Shown here piece by piece: positions 9,274-17,865 of a stretch of DNA of 64,000 nt. A model generated the notes under the pieces. That model did not search any database. It was not told the DNA's origin and worked only from the letters and a program-made list of their open reading frames with translations. Within the stretch, counting starts at the first letter, position 1. Each line of letters begins with the position of its first letter. Source of the stretch: BOG-1155 sp050012495 (GTDB taxonomy: Bacteria > Desulfobacterota > Syntrophorhabdia > Syntrophorhabdales > WCHB1-27); the NCBI GenBank assembly GCA_050012495.1, contig JBEKHB010000007.1:30730-94729 (forward strand), in the 5' to 3' direction. Both the position numbers and the translations under genes were made by a program.

Positions 9274-10365
9274 ATGCAGTCAACGGAGACGCAATTACTC
9301 AGGAGCGCTTTCCAGGAATTCGTCAAGGCCTCCGATTCCCTCAGCAACTATTATCTGGTTCTGGAGGATCGGATAAAGGAGTTGAACAAAGAGATAAATG
9401 AGAAGAATAAAGAGCTGGAGAAGGCGGAAGAAGGTTTTTACAATATCCTCAATTCTCTCCCCGTAGGTGTTGTCGTGCAGCACGGCAAATCAACTCTCTT
9501 TACCAACCTGGAGGCCGAGAGATTCGGATGGCCGGAGTTTTCGGAAAGGCTCGATCACGCCGACGGAGAGATGGGAGAAGTGAGGAATGGCAAGGGTTAT
9601 TTCCGCTGGAGGAAGAGCAGTCTTACCAACGGCTCCGCGGGCAAGGAGATCATCGTTTTCGAAGACGTGACGGAAGTGCAGAAAATGAAGGAGCGCTTCG
9701 AAAGGGATGAAAGGCTGAGGGCCATGGGGGAAATGGCGGCCAGGATCGCCCACGAGATAAAGAACCCCCTCGGCAGCATGCAGCTCTTTCTTTCGATGAT
9801 CCTGCGGGGGAAGGTTGGCCCGAAAGAAAAGGAATACGTCAATTCCGTGATCTTCGGGGTCAATACCATCGACAGGATCATCAATAACCTCCTCTCCTAT
9901 ACCCGTCCGAAAACGATCAGCCTGAGGAAGACCGGGCTTTCCAGGGTCGTGAAAGAGACGCTCGACTTCATGAGCGTCTCGGTAGGAAGCAGGGACATCA
10001 AGATCACGTTCGACAGCGCCTATGACACCGATACATGGTTCGACCCCGACCTGATCAAGCTGTGTTTAATGAATTTTATCAGCAATGCGATAGAAGCCAT
10101 TGCGGATAAAGGGTATATCAACGTTGGGATAAGAGAAGAGGGGGGATACGCGTCGGTAATTTTCAATGACAGCGGGGCCGGTATGAGCGAGGAAACGAGA
10201 AGGAACATATTCAATCCTTTTTTCACCACGAAGGACAAGGGCGTGGGCCTGGGCCTGTTCATCGCGCACAACATCGTAAAAGCCCATGAGGGCTACATCG
10301 AGGTGGAATCAATCGAGGGCAAGGGTTCCTCCTTTATGATCTACTTGCCGAAAGAGCGGTCATGA
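9274..10365 (+). CDS. flrB: PAS-containing sensor histidine kinase, FlrB-like
   Basis: It is a soluble kinase (no membrane helix) of 363 residues: an N-terminal coiled coil (about 15-50), PAS domain (52-130), HisKA with phospho-acceptor in IAHEIKNPLG near 165, and HATPase with N box NFISNAIEAI, G1 box DSGAGMS and G2 box GVGLGLF. FlrB-type kinases phosphorylate FlrC to start hook-basal body transcription. It overlaps flrC by 4 bases (ATGA). No Shine-Dalgarno precedes ATG 9274, yet upstream extension would pass the promoter, so a leaderless start is likely. Confidence 0.87.
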   Translation: MQSTETQLLRSAFQEFVKASDSLSNYYLVLEDRIKELNKEINEKNKELEKAEEGFYNILNSLPVGVVVQHGKSTLFTNLEAERFGWPEFSERLDHADGEMGEVRNGKGYFRWRKSSLTNGSAGKEIIVFEDVTEVQKMKERFERDERLRAMGEMAARIAHEIKNPLGSMQLFLSMILRGKVGPKEKEYVNSVIFGVNTIDRIINNLLSYTRPKTISLRKTGLSRVVKETLDFMSVSVGSRDIKITFDSAYDTDTWFDPDLIKLCLMNFISNAIEAIADKGYINVGIREEGGYASVIFNDSGAGMSEETRRNIFNPFFTTKDKGVGLGLFIAHNIVKAHEGYIEVESIEGKGSSFMIYLPKERS

Positions 10366-11660
10366 GAAATATCCTGGTTGTTGATGACGATTATCATATG
10401 CGGGTGGCCTTGAGCGAGGCCCTGGTAAAGGCAGGGTACGAGGTACGCGCGGCGGAGGACGGCCGGGTTGCGATGGAATCGATCAAAAAATCCTCGTGCG
10501 ACCTCGTCATCACCGACGTGAAGATGCCTTATGTCAACGGGATCGACCTGCTCGGACGTCTCAAAAAGGAGCAGTGTTCCGTTCCCGTTATTGTCATCAC
10601 CGCCTATGGGACTGTGGAGCATGCAGTAAACGCCATGAAAGAAGGCGCGTTTGACTACATCCAGAAGCCCTTCGATACAGAGACGCTCTATGGAATAGTG
10701 CAGCGTGCCCTCGGCCTCGACAGCGGGAAAATCGTCTGCTCGTCCAGGGCCATGAAAGAAGTGCTCCTGAAGGCGAAAGCAGTGGCGAAAACGGATGCAA
10801 CGGTCATGGTGATGGGTGAGAGTGGTGTGGGAAAGGAGCTGATCTCCCGATACATGCACGAAAGCGGCCAACGCAGAGAAATGGCGTTTATAGCCGTGAA
10901 CTGTGCGGCTCTTCCGGAGAACCTGCTGGAAAGCGAGCTATTCGGGTACGAAAAAGGCGCTTTTACAGGGGCCGCGGCCAGAAAGCCGGGGAAGTTCGAG
11001 CTCGCGGACAAAGGGACTATCCTTCTCGATGAAGTGACGGAGGTGGACCTCAGATTGCAGGCAAAACTCCTGAGGGTCCTGCAGGAAAGGGAGGTCGAGG
11101 TCATCGGCTCGAAGTACCCGAAGAAGGTCGACGTGAAAGTGATCGCCACGACGAACAGGAACCTCGCCAAACTCATGCAGGAAGGGAAATTCCGCGAGGA
11201 CCTCTATTACAGGCTCAACGTCTTCCCCATCGTGGTCCCCCCCTTGCGGGAAAGAAGGGAGGATATCCCCGAACTTACCGCGCACCTCCTGAAGAAGTAT
11301 GCCCGGGGGACGGATACCCGTATAAGCGCGGAGGCGATGGATTACCTTATGCAAAAAGGCTGGAAAGGGAACGTCAGGGAACTGGAGAACGCGGTCGCCA
11401 GGGCTTGCATCCTCTCCGACTACACGGTCATTAAGCCGGCGCACCTTCAGGATCCCTGTGACGAGAACGAGCAGGTGGCCCCGAGGACACCCGTGGATGG
11501 CGTGGGTTCGGTGAGAGAGATGGAGATGAAGCTGATTCTGGATGCCCTGAAATCGATGGATGGGAACCGGACAAAGGCAGCATCGGTCCTGGGGATAACC
11601 TCGCGGACCTTAAGAAATAAAATAAAGGAGTATCGGGATCTGGGTGTTGCGGTCCCTTAG
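10362..11660 (+). CDS. flrC: Sigma-54 response regulator, FlrC-like
   Basis: The 432 residues comprise a receiver (1-118; VVDDD, VITDVKMP, IQKPF), AAA+ domain (about 128-350; GESGVGKE, GAFTGA, LLDEVTEV) and a C-terminal Fis HTH (AASVLGITSRTLRNKIKEY). The partner kinase gene overlaps its start. In the FlrBC/FleSR scheme it activates sigma-54 promoters of mid-class flagellar operons; candidates in the window lie before fliL, flgF and fliD. It is directly followed by flgB, so it may be cotranscribed with rod genes and feed back on its own promoter. Confidence 0.88.
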   Translation: MRNILVVDDDYHMRVALSEALVKAGYEVRAAEDGRVAMESIKKSSCDLVITDVKMPYVNGIDLLGRLKKEQCSVPVIVITAYGTVEHAVNAMKEGAFDYIQKPFDTETLYGIVQRALGLDSGKIVCSSRAMKEVLLKAKAVAKTDATVMVMGESGVGKELISRYMHESGQRREMAFIAVNCAALPENLLESELFGYEKGAFTGAAARKPGKFELADKGTILLDEVTEVDLRLQAKLLRVLQEREVEVIGSKYPKKVDVKVIATTNRNLAKLMQEGKFREDLYYRLNVFPIVVPPLRERREDIPELTAHLLKKYARGTDTRISAEAMDYLMQKGWKGNVRELENAVARACILSDYTVIKPAHLQDPCDENEQVAPRTPVDGVGSVREMEMKLILDALKSMDGNRTKAASVLGITSRTLRNKIKEYRDLGVAVP

Positions 11661-11670
11661 GGAGGGTTTC

Positions 11671-12012
11671 TTGGAAGTAATCGATCTGATCGAGAAAGCG
11701 CTCGATATACGGGCTTTTTATCACCGGATACTGGCGAGCAACATAGCCAACGTAGAAACACCGGGATATAAGGAGAAAGATATAGACTTCAGGAAGGAGC
11801 TGGACAGTTCGACGAGAGAACCGGCGCATATCGAGGTGAAAGTGAAAGAGACGATCGACGGCGGCATAGCCGCCATCGACGGAAATACCGTGAACATGGA
11901 GGACCAGATTGTCAAAATGACGGAAAACACCTTGATGTTCAATTCCCTCGTCCAGATGATCAACAAGAAGTTTACCATGATACGCTATGCGATTAACGAA
12001 GGGAGGAGATAA
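11671..12012 (+). CDS. flgB: Flagellar proximal rod protein FlgB
   Basis: It is a proximal rod subunit in the periplasm. The N-terminal rod motif ILASNIANVETPGYK is clear. TTG 11671 after AGGGAGGG is preferred to a GTG 27 bases upstream; this gives 113 residues beginning LEVIDLIEKALD, as in the family. It is on the short side for FlgB (usually about 130). It lies 10 bases after flrC and 1 base before flgC. Confidence 0.92.
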   Translation: MEVIDLIEKALDIRAFYHRILASNIANVETPGYKEKDIDFRKELDSSTREPAHIEVKVKETIDGGIAAIDGNTVNMEDQIVKMTENTLMFNSLVQMINKKFTMIRYAINEGRR

Positions 12013-12013
12013 G

Positions 12014-12445
12014 ATGGGGATGCTCGATATCCTGCGCATAAGCTCTTCAGGCATGAAGGCCCAGAGGACGAGAATGGAGGCCATTTCGACGAACCTGGCG
12101 AATGTCCACTCGACGAAGACCGAAGAGGGGGGTCCTTTCAGGAAAAAAGAGGTGGTTTTTGCCCCCGAGGACGTTTCGGAAGAAACACCGTTCGGGTCAA
12201 TGCTGGAGCATAAGATGGAAGGGGTGAAAGTCGAGGAGATAGTCGAGAGCGCGAAGCCCTTTGAGCGGACGTATGATCCCTATCATCCCCATGCGGACAG
12301 CGATGGCTACGTGTCACTTCCCAACGTCAACGTGATGGAAGAAATGTCGGACATGGTCGCGGCGACAAGGGCCTACGAGGCGAATGTCAACGTGGCCGGG
12401 AGCGTCAAACAGATGTTCCAGAAATCCCTGGAAATAGGCCAGTAG
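12014..12445 (+). CDS. flgC: Flagellar proximal rod protein FlgC
   Basis: It is a rod subunit stacked on FlgB. The N-terminus MGMLDILRISSSGMKAQRTR and ISTNLANVHST, and the C-terminal VNVMEEMSDMVAATRAYEAN, are the rod/hook family signatures. ATG 12014 is selected by GGGAGGAG immediately upstream. It has 143 residues, normal for FlgC. Confidence 0.95.
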   Translation: MGMLDILRISSSGMKAQRTRMEAISTNLANVHSTKTEEGGPFRKKEVVFAPEDVSEETPFGSMLEHKMEGVKVEEIVESAKPFERTYDPYHPHADSDGYVSLPNVNVMEEMSDMVAATRAYEANVNVAGSVKQMFQKSLEIGQ

Positions 12446-12453
12446 GAGAAACC

Positions 12454-12741
12454 ATGAATATAGAGAAGGTCGTATTCGACGATTTCGCGCTGAACGAAGG
12501 GGCCAAGGCGGGCAAAGGCGCGGCTTCCTTCTCCGAGATCCTGAAAGAGTCGATCAGCAAGGTGGCCGAGCTTGAAAAGGAGGCGAGCGAGCAGACTTTG
12601 AGGCTCACCAAGATGGAAACCCAGGATGTCCATAACACCATGATCTCCGTTCAAAAGGCGGACCTGAGCTTCCAGATGATGATGCAGATAAGGAACAAGA
12701 TTATCGATGCATATCAAGAGATAATGAAAATCCAGGTATAG
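12454..12741 (+). CDS. fliE: Hook-basal body protein FliE
   Basis: It is the adaptor between the MS ring and the rod. Its 95 residues include the conserved helical C-terminus with VQKADLSFQMMMQIRNKIIDAYQEI. It lies between flgC and fliF with 4-8 base gaps. Confidence 0.94.
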   Translation: MNIEKVVFDDFALNEGAKAGKGAASFSEILKESISKVAELEKEASEQTLRLTKMETQDVHNTMISVQKADLSFQMMMQIRNKIIDAYQEIMKIQV

Positions 12742-12745
12742 ATAG

Positions 12746-14341
12746 ATGGACGCGTTCATCGGCAACCTGAAGACTCACCTCAAAACCGTACCCAGGAACA
12801 AACTCTATCTCTACCTTATGGTCCTGGTGGCGGTTGTCGGCGGGTCTGTTATCGGACTTTCTTTCCTCCAGAAGGAAGACTACCAGCCGTTGTTCACAGG
12901 GCTCGCGACTGAGGATGCGTCCACGGTCGTGGCGAAGCTGAAGGAGCAGAAGATCCAGTACAGGCTGGGCGTAAACGGAACGACCATATCCGTGCCGAAG
13001 GAGAACGTCTACGACGTAAGACTGCTCCTTGCCTCTCAAAATGCACTACCCGGCGCGGGCGGAATAGGTCTGGAGCTGTTTGACAAGACCAACTACGGCA
13101 TGACCGAGTTCATGCAGGGCATTAATTATAAAAGGGCCATACAGGGGGAATTGACGAGGACCATCAACCAGATGCCGGAAATCCTCGCTTCCAGGGTTCA
13201 TATCGCCATACCTGAGAAGACGCTCTTTACGGAAAGGGAAAAAGAGGTGACGGCATCCGTATTCCTCAAGCTGAAACCGGGCAGAGAGTTGGGGAGGGAA
13301 CAGGTAGCCGGAATAGTGCAGCTTGTGGCCGGGAGCATAGAGGGGCTGAAGGCCGAGAACGTGGTGGTCATCGACTCTTCCGGGCGGATCCTTCACAAGA
13401 GCGGCGATACGAATTCCGCTTTTAACATGTCCGGTCAGGAATACGAGCTGCAGAGGAATGTGGAAAGGAAGATCGAGGAGTCGGTCCAATCGATGCTCCA
13501 GACCTTCCTCATGAACAGCAGATCCATCGTGAGGGCAAGCGTCGAGCTCAACCTGCGGAAGGTGGAGAAAGTAGAAGAGGAGTATGGCCCCGGCAAAGCC
13601 GTAGTAACGAGCCAAAAGAAGGTCAGGGAAAAATCGGTGAGCAGCAAAGCGAAAGCGGGCGGGGTCCCCGGTGTCGCGGCCGGTGCTGCGGCCGCCGCCG
13701 CCAAGGCGAAGCAGGCGGGGCCGAAACAGGAAGAGCAGAACCTGAACCAGACGGAGAAAGAAGACGAACAGGTCAACTATGAGGTGAGCAAAACGGTGAG
13801 AAAGATCGTCGAGCCTTTCGGTGATATAAAGCACATCTCTCTCGCCGTCCTCGTCGACGGAAAATACGAAAAGATAAAGGGGCAGAACGGCGAGGAGCTG
13901 AAGTATATCCCGAGGTCGCAGCAGGAGCTGGGCAACATACGGAACCTGGTCTTGAGGGCGGCCGGTTTAAACGAAGAGAGGGGCGATAAAATCGAGGTCC
14001 TGAACATGCCCTTCGAGGTCGAGAACATACCGGATGAAAAGAGCCTCTTCGGCAATGCGGACAACAAGGGGCTTGTGCTCAATCTGGGAAGGTATGCCTT
14101 TTACCTGATCATCGCGTTGTCCGTATTCTTTTTCGTTTTGAGGCCGTTCTTCAAGATAATCCAAAGGAAGGAAGAAGCTGTTCCCCTGCAAAAGGTAAAA
14201 GACATCTACATGAAGACCGGAGGAGCAGGACCTGCGGCTATACCGGCGGGAGACCAGACCCAGCCGGCGATAGCGGAAGCATTCAAAGACAAAGCCCTCG
14301 TGGGATCGATAATACGGGAATGGGTTAAGGAGAACGCGTAA
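12746..14341 (+). CDS. fliF: Flagellar MS-ring protein FliF
   Basis: It forms the inner-membrane MS ring that holds rotor and export gate. It has 531 residues with two membrane helices (about 22-42 and 450-468) flanking the periplasmic ring-building domains, and a short C-terminal tail (GSIIREWVKENA) that binds FliG. A low-complexity Ala/Lys/Gln segment near 300-330 is an insertion in the periplasmic loop, where the family varies. Its stop codon overlaps the fliG start (TAATG). Confidence 0.96.
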   Translation: MDAFIGNLKTHLKTVPRNKLYLYLMVLVAVVGGSVIGLSFLQKEDYQPLFTGLATEDASTVVAKLKEQKIQYRLGVNGTTISVPKENVYDVRLLLASQNALPGAGGIGLELFDKTNYGMTEFMQGINYKRAIQGELTRTINQMPEILASRVHIAIPEKTLFTEREKEVTASVFLKLKPGRELGREQVAGIVQLVAGSIEGLKAENVVVIDSSGRILHKSGDTNSAFNMSGQEYELQRNVERKIEESVQSMLQTFLMNSRSIVRASVELNLRKVEKVEEEYGPGKAVVTSQKKVREKSVSSKAKAGGVPGVAAGAAAAAAKAKQAGPKQEEQNLNQTEKEDEQVNYEVSKTVRKIVEPFGDIKHISLAVLVDGKYEKIKGQNGEELKYIPRSQQELGNIRNLVLRAAGLNEERGDKIEVLNMPFEVENIPDEKSLFGNADNKGLVLNLGRYAFYLIIALSVFFFVLRPFFKIIQRKEEAVPLQKVKDIYMKTGGAGPAAIPAGDQTQPAIAEAFKDKALVGSIIREWVKENA

Positions 14342-15342
14342 TGGATGCCCCCGCAGAGCTTCCAGGCATAAAAAAAGCCGCAATACTCCTGCTTACGATG
14401 GATGAAAACCTCTCGAAAGAGGTGATCAAGGAGCTGGATGAGGACGAGATAGAGGCGGTCGGACAGGAAATAGCCAGACTGCGCCTTATACCACACGAGG
14501 TGGTAAGCAAGGTGCACGAGGAATTCGCCAAGAAGATCGATGGGCGCAAGAAGAATGTCGTCGGCGGGGAAACAAAGTTTAAGATGCTCATCGAAAAGAG
14601 TCTGGGCGCCGAAAAGGCGGAGCTTTTCATGGGGAACATGGAATCGAGGAGGGGCATGCCGGGTGATTTCCTGAGAACTGCCGACGCGAGGATACTGGCG
14701 AACGTTTTACGGGGGGAGCACCCTCAGACTATCGCGCTGGTCCTGTCGATATTGAGTATAAAGAAGGCCTGCGACCTTGTGACGTATCTTCCGGAAAAAA
14801 TCCATCGCGATGTGGTCTCGCGGATGGCATACCTGGAAAAGGTGGACAAGAAAATCATCGAGGACGTGGAGAATGTCCTCAAGGAGCAATTGGAGACGAC
14901 CGGCGCCGTAGAGGGCAGACAAATAGGCGGGGTTGAGATGGTGGCGAACATACTCAACCAGATGGACAGAAAGCTTGAATCGGAGCTGTTGGGAAAGATA
15001 GAGGAAGAAGACGCGAGCCTTGCGGAGCGGATACGACAGCTCATGTTTACCTTCGAAGACCTCATGAAGATCGACGACCGGGGCATGCAGACGCTGCTGA
15101 AGGAAATTACTTCGGAGGATGTCGGTCTCGCCTTGAAGGGCTCCTCCGATCATATTAAAGACAAAATCTTTAAGAACATGTCGGAAAGGGCCGCCGCGAT
15201 GCTCAAGGAGGACCTGGAGGCAATGGGTCCTGCCCGGGTCTCCGACGTCGAGCGGGCGCAGATAAAGATTGCGATGGTCGCCAAGAAGCTGGAGTCTGAG
15301 GGCAAAATAATGCTCTCGAAGGGCAATGAAAGATTCGTCTAG
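14341..15342 (+). CDS. fliG: Flagellar motor switch protein FliG
   Basis: This C-ring protein couples FliF to FliM and contacts MotA to produce torque. The 333 residues carry the EHPQ motif (RGEHPQTIALVLS near residue 123) and the C-terminal torque helix region (TFEDLMKIDDRGMQTLLKEI). It overlaps both fliF and fliH, giving translational coupling. Confidence 0.96.
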   Translation: MDAPAELPGIKKAAILLLTMDENLSKEVIKELDEDEIEAVGQEIARLRLIPHEVVSKVHEEFAKKIDGRKKNVVGGETKFKMLIEKSLGAEKAELFMGNMESRRGMPGDFLRTADARILANVLRGEHPQTIALVLSILSIKKACDLVTYLPEKIHRDVVSRMAYLEKVDKKIIEDVENVLKEQLETTGAVEGRQIGGVEMVANILNQMDRKLESELLGKIEEEDASLAERIRQLMFTFEDLMKIDDRGMQTLLKEITSEDVGLALKGSSDHIKDKIFKNMSERAAAMLKEDLEAMGPARVSDVERAQIKIAMVAKKLESEGKIMLSKGNERFV

Positions 15343-15958
15343 GGCGTCGATACCATTTATTTTCGACGACCTCGGTGCAGTCGGGCATGAGAGGCCCGAG
15401 GCCGGGTTCGTATCTTATTTTCGTCCCAGGGTTGCAGAGGCAGAGATTGAAGAGACGGTCGAGGAGCCGCCTCCGAGTCTTGAAGACCAGGCCAGAAAAG
15501 TGTTCGAGGACGCGTACGTGCAGGGGGAAAAGGCGGGCTGCGATATGGGCATGCGGCGGGTTGAGTCCATCGCAAAAAGGCTTGAGAGGCATATTGAAGA
15601 AGTGACGTTATTCAAGGGTGCCCTCGAGGAGAGGTATGAAAAATTGGCGGTCGAGCTTGCCCTGAAGTTCGCCGAGACGATTGTTCTCCGGGAGTGCGCG
15701 GAGAAAAGAGATGTGCTGGCGGCCATGATAAGAAAGGCCATGGAAATGTGCGAGGAGAAAGGCGAACTCGTCATACGGGTCAGGGCGGAGGACGCTCGCT
15801 ATATAGAGGGTATCCGCTCCGATCGCATTAAGGTGATCGCCGATGACACGCTGAAGGAACCGGGCTTTACGATAGAAACACAGGTGGGCGATATAGACGG
15901 AAGGATTAGTTCCCAGCTCGAAGAGCTGAGAAGTGCGCTGACCGGTGATCATGAGTGA
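15326..15958 (+). CDS. fliH: Flagellar export regulator FliH
   Basis: It is the stator of the flagellar export ATPase; it inhibits and docks FliI. Its 210 residues show an N-terminal FliN-binding stretch, a central helical segment with AYVQGEKAGCDMG small-residue packing, and the C-terminal FliI-binding domain (DGRISSQLEELRSAL). It overlaps fliG by 17 bases and fliI by 8 bases. Confidence 0.9.
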   Translation: MKDSSRASIPFIFDDLGAVGHERPEAGFVSYFRPRVAEAEIEETVEEPPPSLEDQARKVFEDAYVQGEKAGCDMGMRRVESIAKRLERHIEEVTLFKGALEERYEKLAVELALKFAETIVLRECAEKRDVLAAMIRKAMEMCEEKGELVIRVRAEDARYIEGIRSDRIKVIADDTLKEPGFTIETQVGDIDGRISSQLEELRSALTGDHE

Positions 15959-17270
15959 TGAACGGCTCCTGTCGGAGGTGACACGAAAGCTCATCCATCG
16001 TTATCCCTACAGGATATACGGAAGAGTAAACCAGGTAGTGGGCCTTGTTATTGAGGGCAGGGGTCCATTGTCGTCAGTGGGTGACTCGGCGCTGATCTAC
16101 CCGCTCGACGACTCGCCTCCCATACACGCGGAAGTCGTCGGTTTCAGAGACGGAAAAACGATGCTTATGCCCCTTGGTGATCTGAGGGGCATCGGCATAG
16201 GGTCACGCATACTCTCGAAGAAGCAGACCGTAAGCACCGGCGTGGGCGACGGCATCCTGGGACGGGTCATAGACGGTCTTGGTCACCCTATCGACGGGAA
16301 GGGGCCCTTGAACTGCCGTGAATCGATCCCCATTTATCAGGCTGCAGCCAATCCTATGAAAAAGCGGCGTATTGTCGAGCCCCTTGACCTGGGTGTGAGG
16401 AGCATTAACGGCCTTCTCACCTGCGGGAGGGGGCAGAGGATGGGGATATTTGCAGGATCGGGCGTCGGGAAAAGCGTGCTTCTCGGCATGGTGGCGCGCC
16501 ATACCGAGGCAAAGGTGAACGTCATCGGCCTGATCGGCGAAAGGGGCAGGGAGGTGCGGGAGTTCATAGAAAAGGACCTGCAGGACGGAATCAATCATTC
16601 GATAGTCGTGGTCGCGACCTCTGATCAGCCGCCTCTCATCAGGGTACGGGCCGCTTTCCTTACCATCGCCCTTGCCGAATATTTCAGGGACCAGGGAAAC
16701 GACGTGCTTTTGCTCATGGATTCGCTGACGCGCTTCGCCATGGCGCAAAGAGAGATCGGCCTTGCCATAGGGGAGCCGCCTACGACAAAGGGGTATCCGC
16801 CGAGTGTCTTTTCTCTGCTTGCAAAGCTTCTCGAGAGGGCAGGCAATGGAGAAGGCGAGGGCGCAATGACTGCCATTTATACGGTGCTGGTGGAAGGCGA
16901 CGACCTTGATGATCCCATAGCCGATGCGTCGAGGTCGATCCTCGACGGCCATATCGTGCTCTCCAGAAAGCTGGCGAATGGAAACCATTACCCGGCGGTG
17001 GATGTGCTCAAAAGCGTCAGCCGGGTAATGAAGGACATCGTGCCGCGGCAGCAGACGGAGTACGCGGGCAAGATCATCGAGGTGCTGGCGGAGTACGAGA
17101 GGGCTGAAGACCTCATCAATATAGGGGCATACGCGTCAGGCAGCAACAAGAAAATAGACTACGCAATCTCCATGATGGAGAAGGTGAAGCTTTTCCTCAC
17201 CCAGAAGAGCGACGAAAAGGCCACCCTTGAAGAAACGATCAACAGCATGAAGATACTCTTCTATGTTTAA
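15951..17270 (+). CDS. fliI: Flagellum-specific ATPase FliI
   Basis: It is the hexameric ATPase of type III flagellar export, at the cytoplasmic base. Walker A is AGSGVGKSVLL near residue 172, Walker B is LLLMDSLTRFA near 254, and the family motif LGEPPTTKGYPPSVF appears as IGEPPTTKGYPPSVF near 275. ATG 15951 (MSDERLLSE) is preferred to GTG 15945. It has 439 residues, standard. Confidence 0.96.
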   Translation: MSDERLLSEVTRKLIHRYPYRIYGRVNQVVGLVIEGRGPLSSVGDSALIYPLDDSPPIHAEVVGFRDGKTMLMPLGDLRGIGIGSRILSKKQTVSTGVGDGILGRVIDGLGHPIDGKGPLNCRESIPIYQAAANPMKKRRIVEPLDLGVRSINGLLTCGRGQRMGIFAGSGVGKSVLLGMVARHTEAKVNVIGLIGERGREVREFIEKDLQDGINHSIVVVATSDQPPLIRVRAAFLTIALAEYFRDQGNDVLLLMDSLTRFAMAQREIGLAIGEPPTTKGYPPSVFSLLAKLLERAGNGEGEGAMTAIYTVLVEGDDLDDPIADASRSILDGHIVLSRKLANGNHYPAVDVLKSVSRVMKDIVPRQQTEYAGKIIEVLAEYERAEDLINIGAYASGSNKKIDYAISMMEKVKLFLTQKSDEKATLEETINSMKILFYV

Positions 17271-17685
17271 CTTTCGTTTCAGCAGGCTGATGGAAATCAA
17301 GGAAAATCTGCGCGAACACAAACAGGGGGAGCTGGAGAGCGCCATTGCCGCCTCGGAGAAGTTGATGCGCAGGATCCTGGCAATGGAAGAGGAGGTCGTA
17401 GACCGCTACAACGGCATGCTTAGCCGGTGCATGACGGGAGAGCAATTTTCTCTGCTGATCGGTCACCTGGCCTATCTGGACGGGAAGAAAGCGGCCATGA
17501 GGGCGGAGAAGGAAAAGACGGATAAGCGAATCAACGCCTTGAGAAGAGAGTTGTTAGCTCTCACTATGGAAGTGAAGATGTTTGAGAAACTGAAAAAGAA
17601 GGCCCTTCAGGCGGCAAGGATTGCATCGGCCAGGAACGAGCGGAAAATGATGGACGATCTCGCCTCCAGAGTGGAAGGGAAGTAG
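17263..17685 (+). CDS. fliJ: Flagellar export chaperone-escort FliJ
   Basis: It is a coiled-coil protein of 140 residues that sits in the FliI hexamer and recycles chaperones. It starts MFNFRFSRLMEIKENL, typical for FliJ, and is helical and highly charged throughout. Overlaps fliI by 8 bases. It is the last gene of the flgBC-fliEFGHIJ run; an intergenic region with direct repeats follows. Confidence 0.9.
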   Translation: MFNFRFSRLMEIKENLREHKQGELESAIAASEKLMRRILAMEEEVVDRYNGMLSRCMTGEQFSLLIGHLAYLDGKKAAMRAEKEKTDKRINALRRELLALTMEVKMFEKLKKKALQAARIASARNERKMMDDLASRVEGK

Positions 17686-17699
17686 GAAAAGAAGCAACG

Positions 17700-17767
17700 G
17701 GAAAATTCTTCTGGATAGGAACTTTTTGAGTCCCCATCCGGAAAATTCTTCCGGATAGGAACTTTTT
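17700..17767. repeat. Tandem direct repeat of 28 bases, two copies at 40-base spacing
   Basis: Copies at 17700-17727 and 17740-17767 differ at one base. Each unit (GGAAAATTCTTC, then C/TGGATAGGAACTTTTT) is an imperfect inverted repeat ending in a T run, so the pair could act as fliJ terminators or be copies of a dispersed repeat. The ATAGGAACTT core resembles yeast FRT by chance only. Confidence 0.7.
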
Positions 17768-17838
17768 TCCCGCACCGCACCCCGCCTTTACGCACCCCTC
17801 TCCAATGTTGTCGTACTCTCCCAACGTAATTATGATAC

Positions 17839-17852
17839 GGCATGCTTTTTGT
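17839..17852 (+). promoter_or_regulatory. Weak sigma-54-like element before fliK
   Basis: GG at 17839-17840, 10 bases, then TTTTTGT with GT instead of GC at 17851-17852. The spacing to the ATG at 17866 (13-14 bases) is like that at flrB and flgF. The mismatch at the invariant C keeps confidence low. Confidence 0.3.
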
Positions 17853-17865
17853 TATAAGTCCTCTC

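Noticed and set aside
17700..17767. Resemblance of the repeat core to a yeast FRT recombinase site
   Set aside because: Only about 10 bases (ATAGGAACTT) match and the inverted-arm layout is missing, so it is coincidence.
17700..17767. CRISPR array
   Set aside because: Only two units, a 12-base gap instead of a spacer, and no cas genes in the window.
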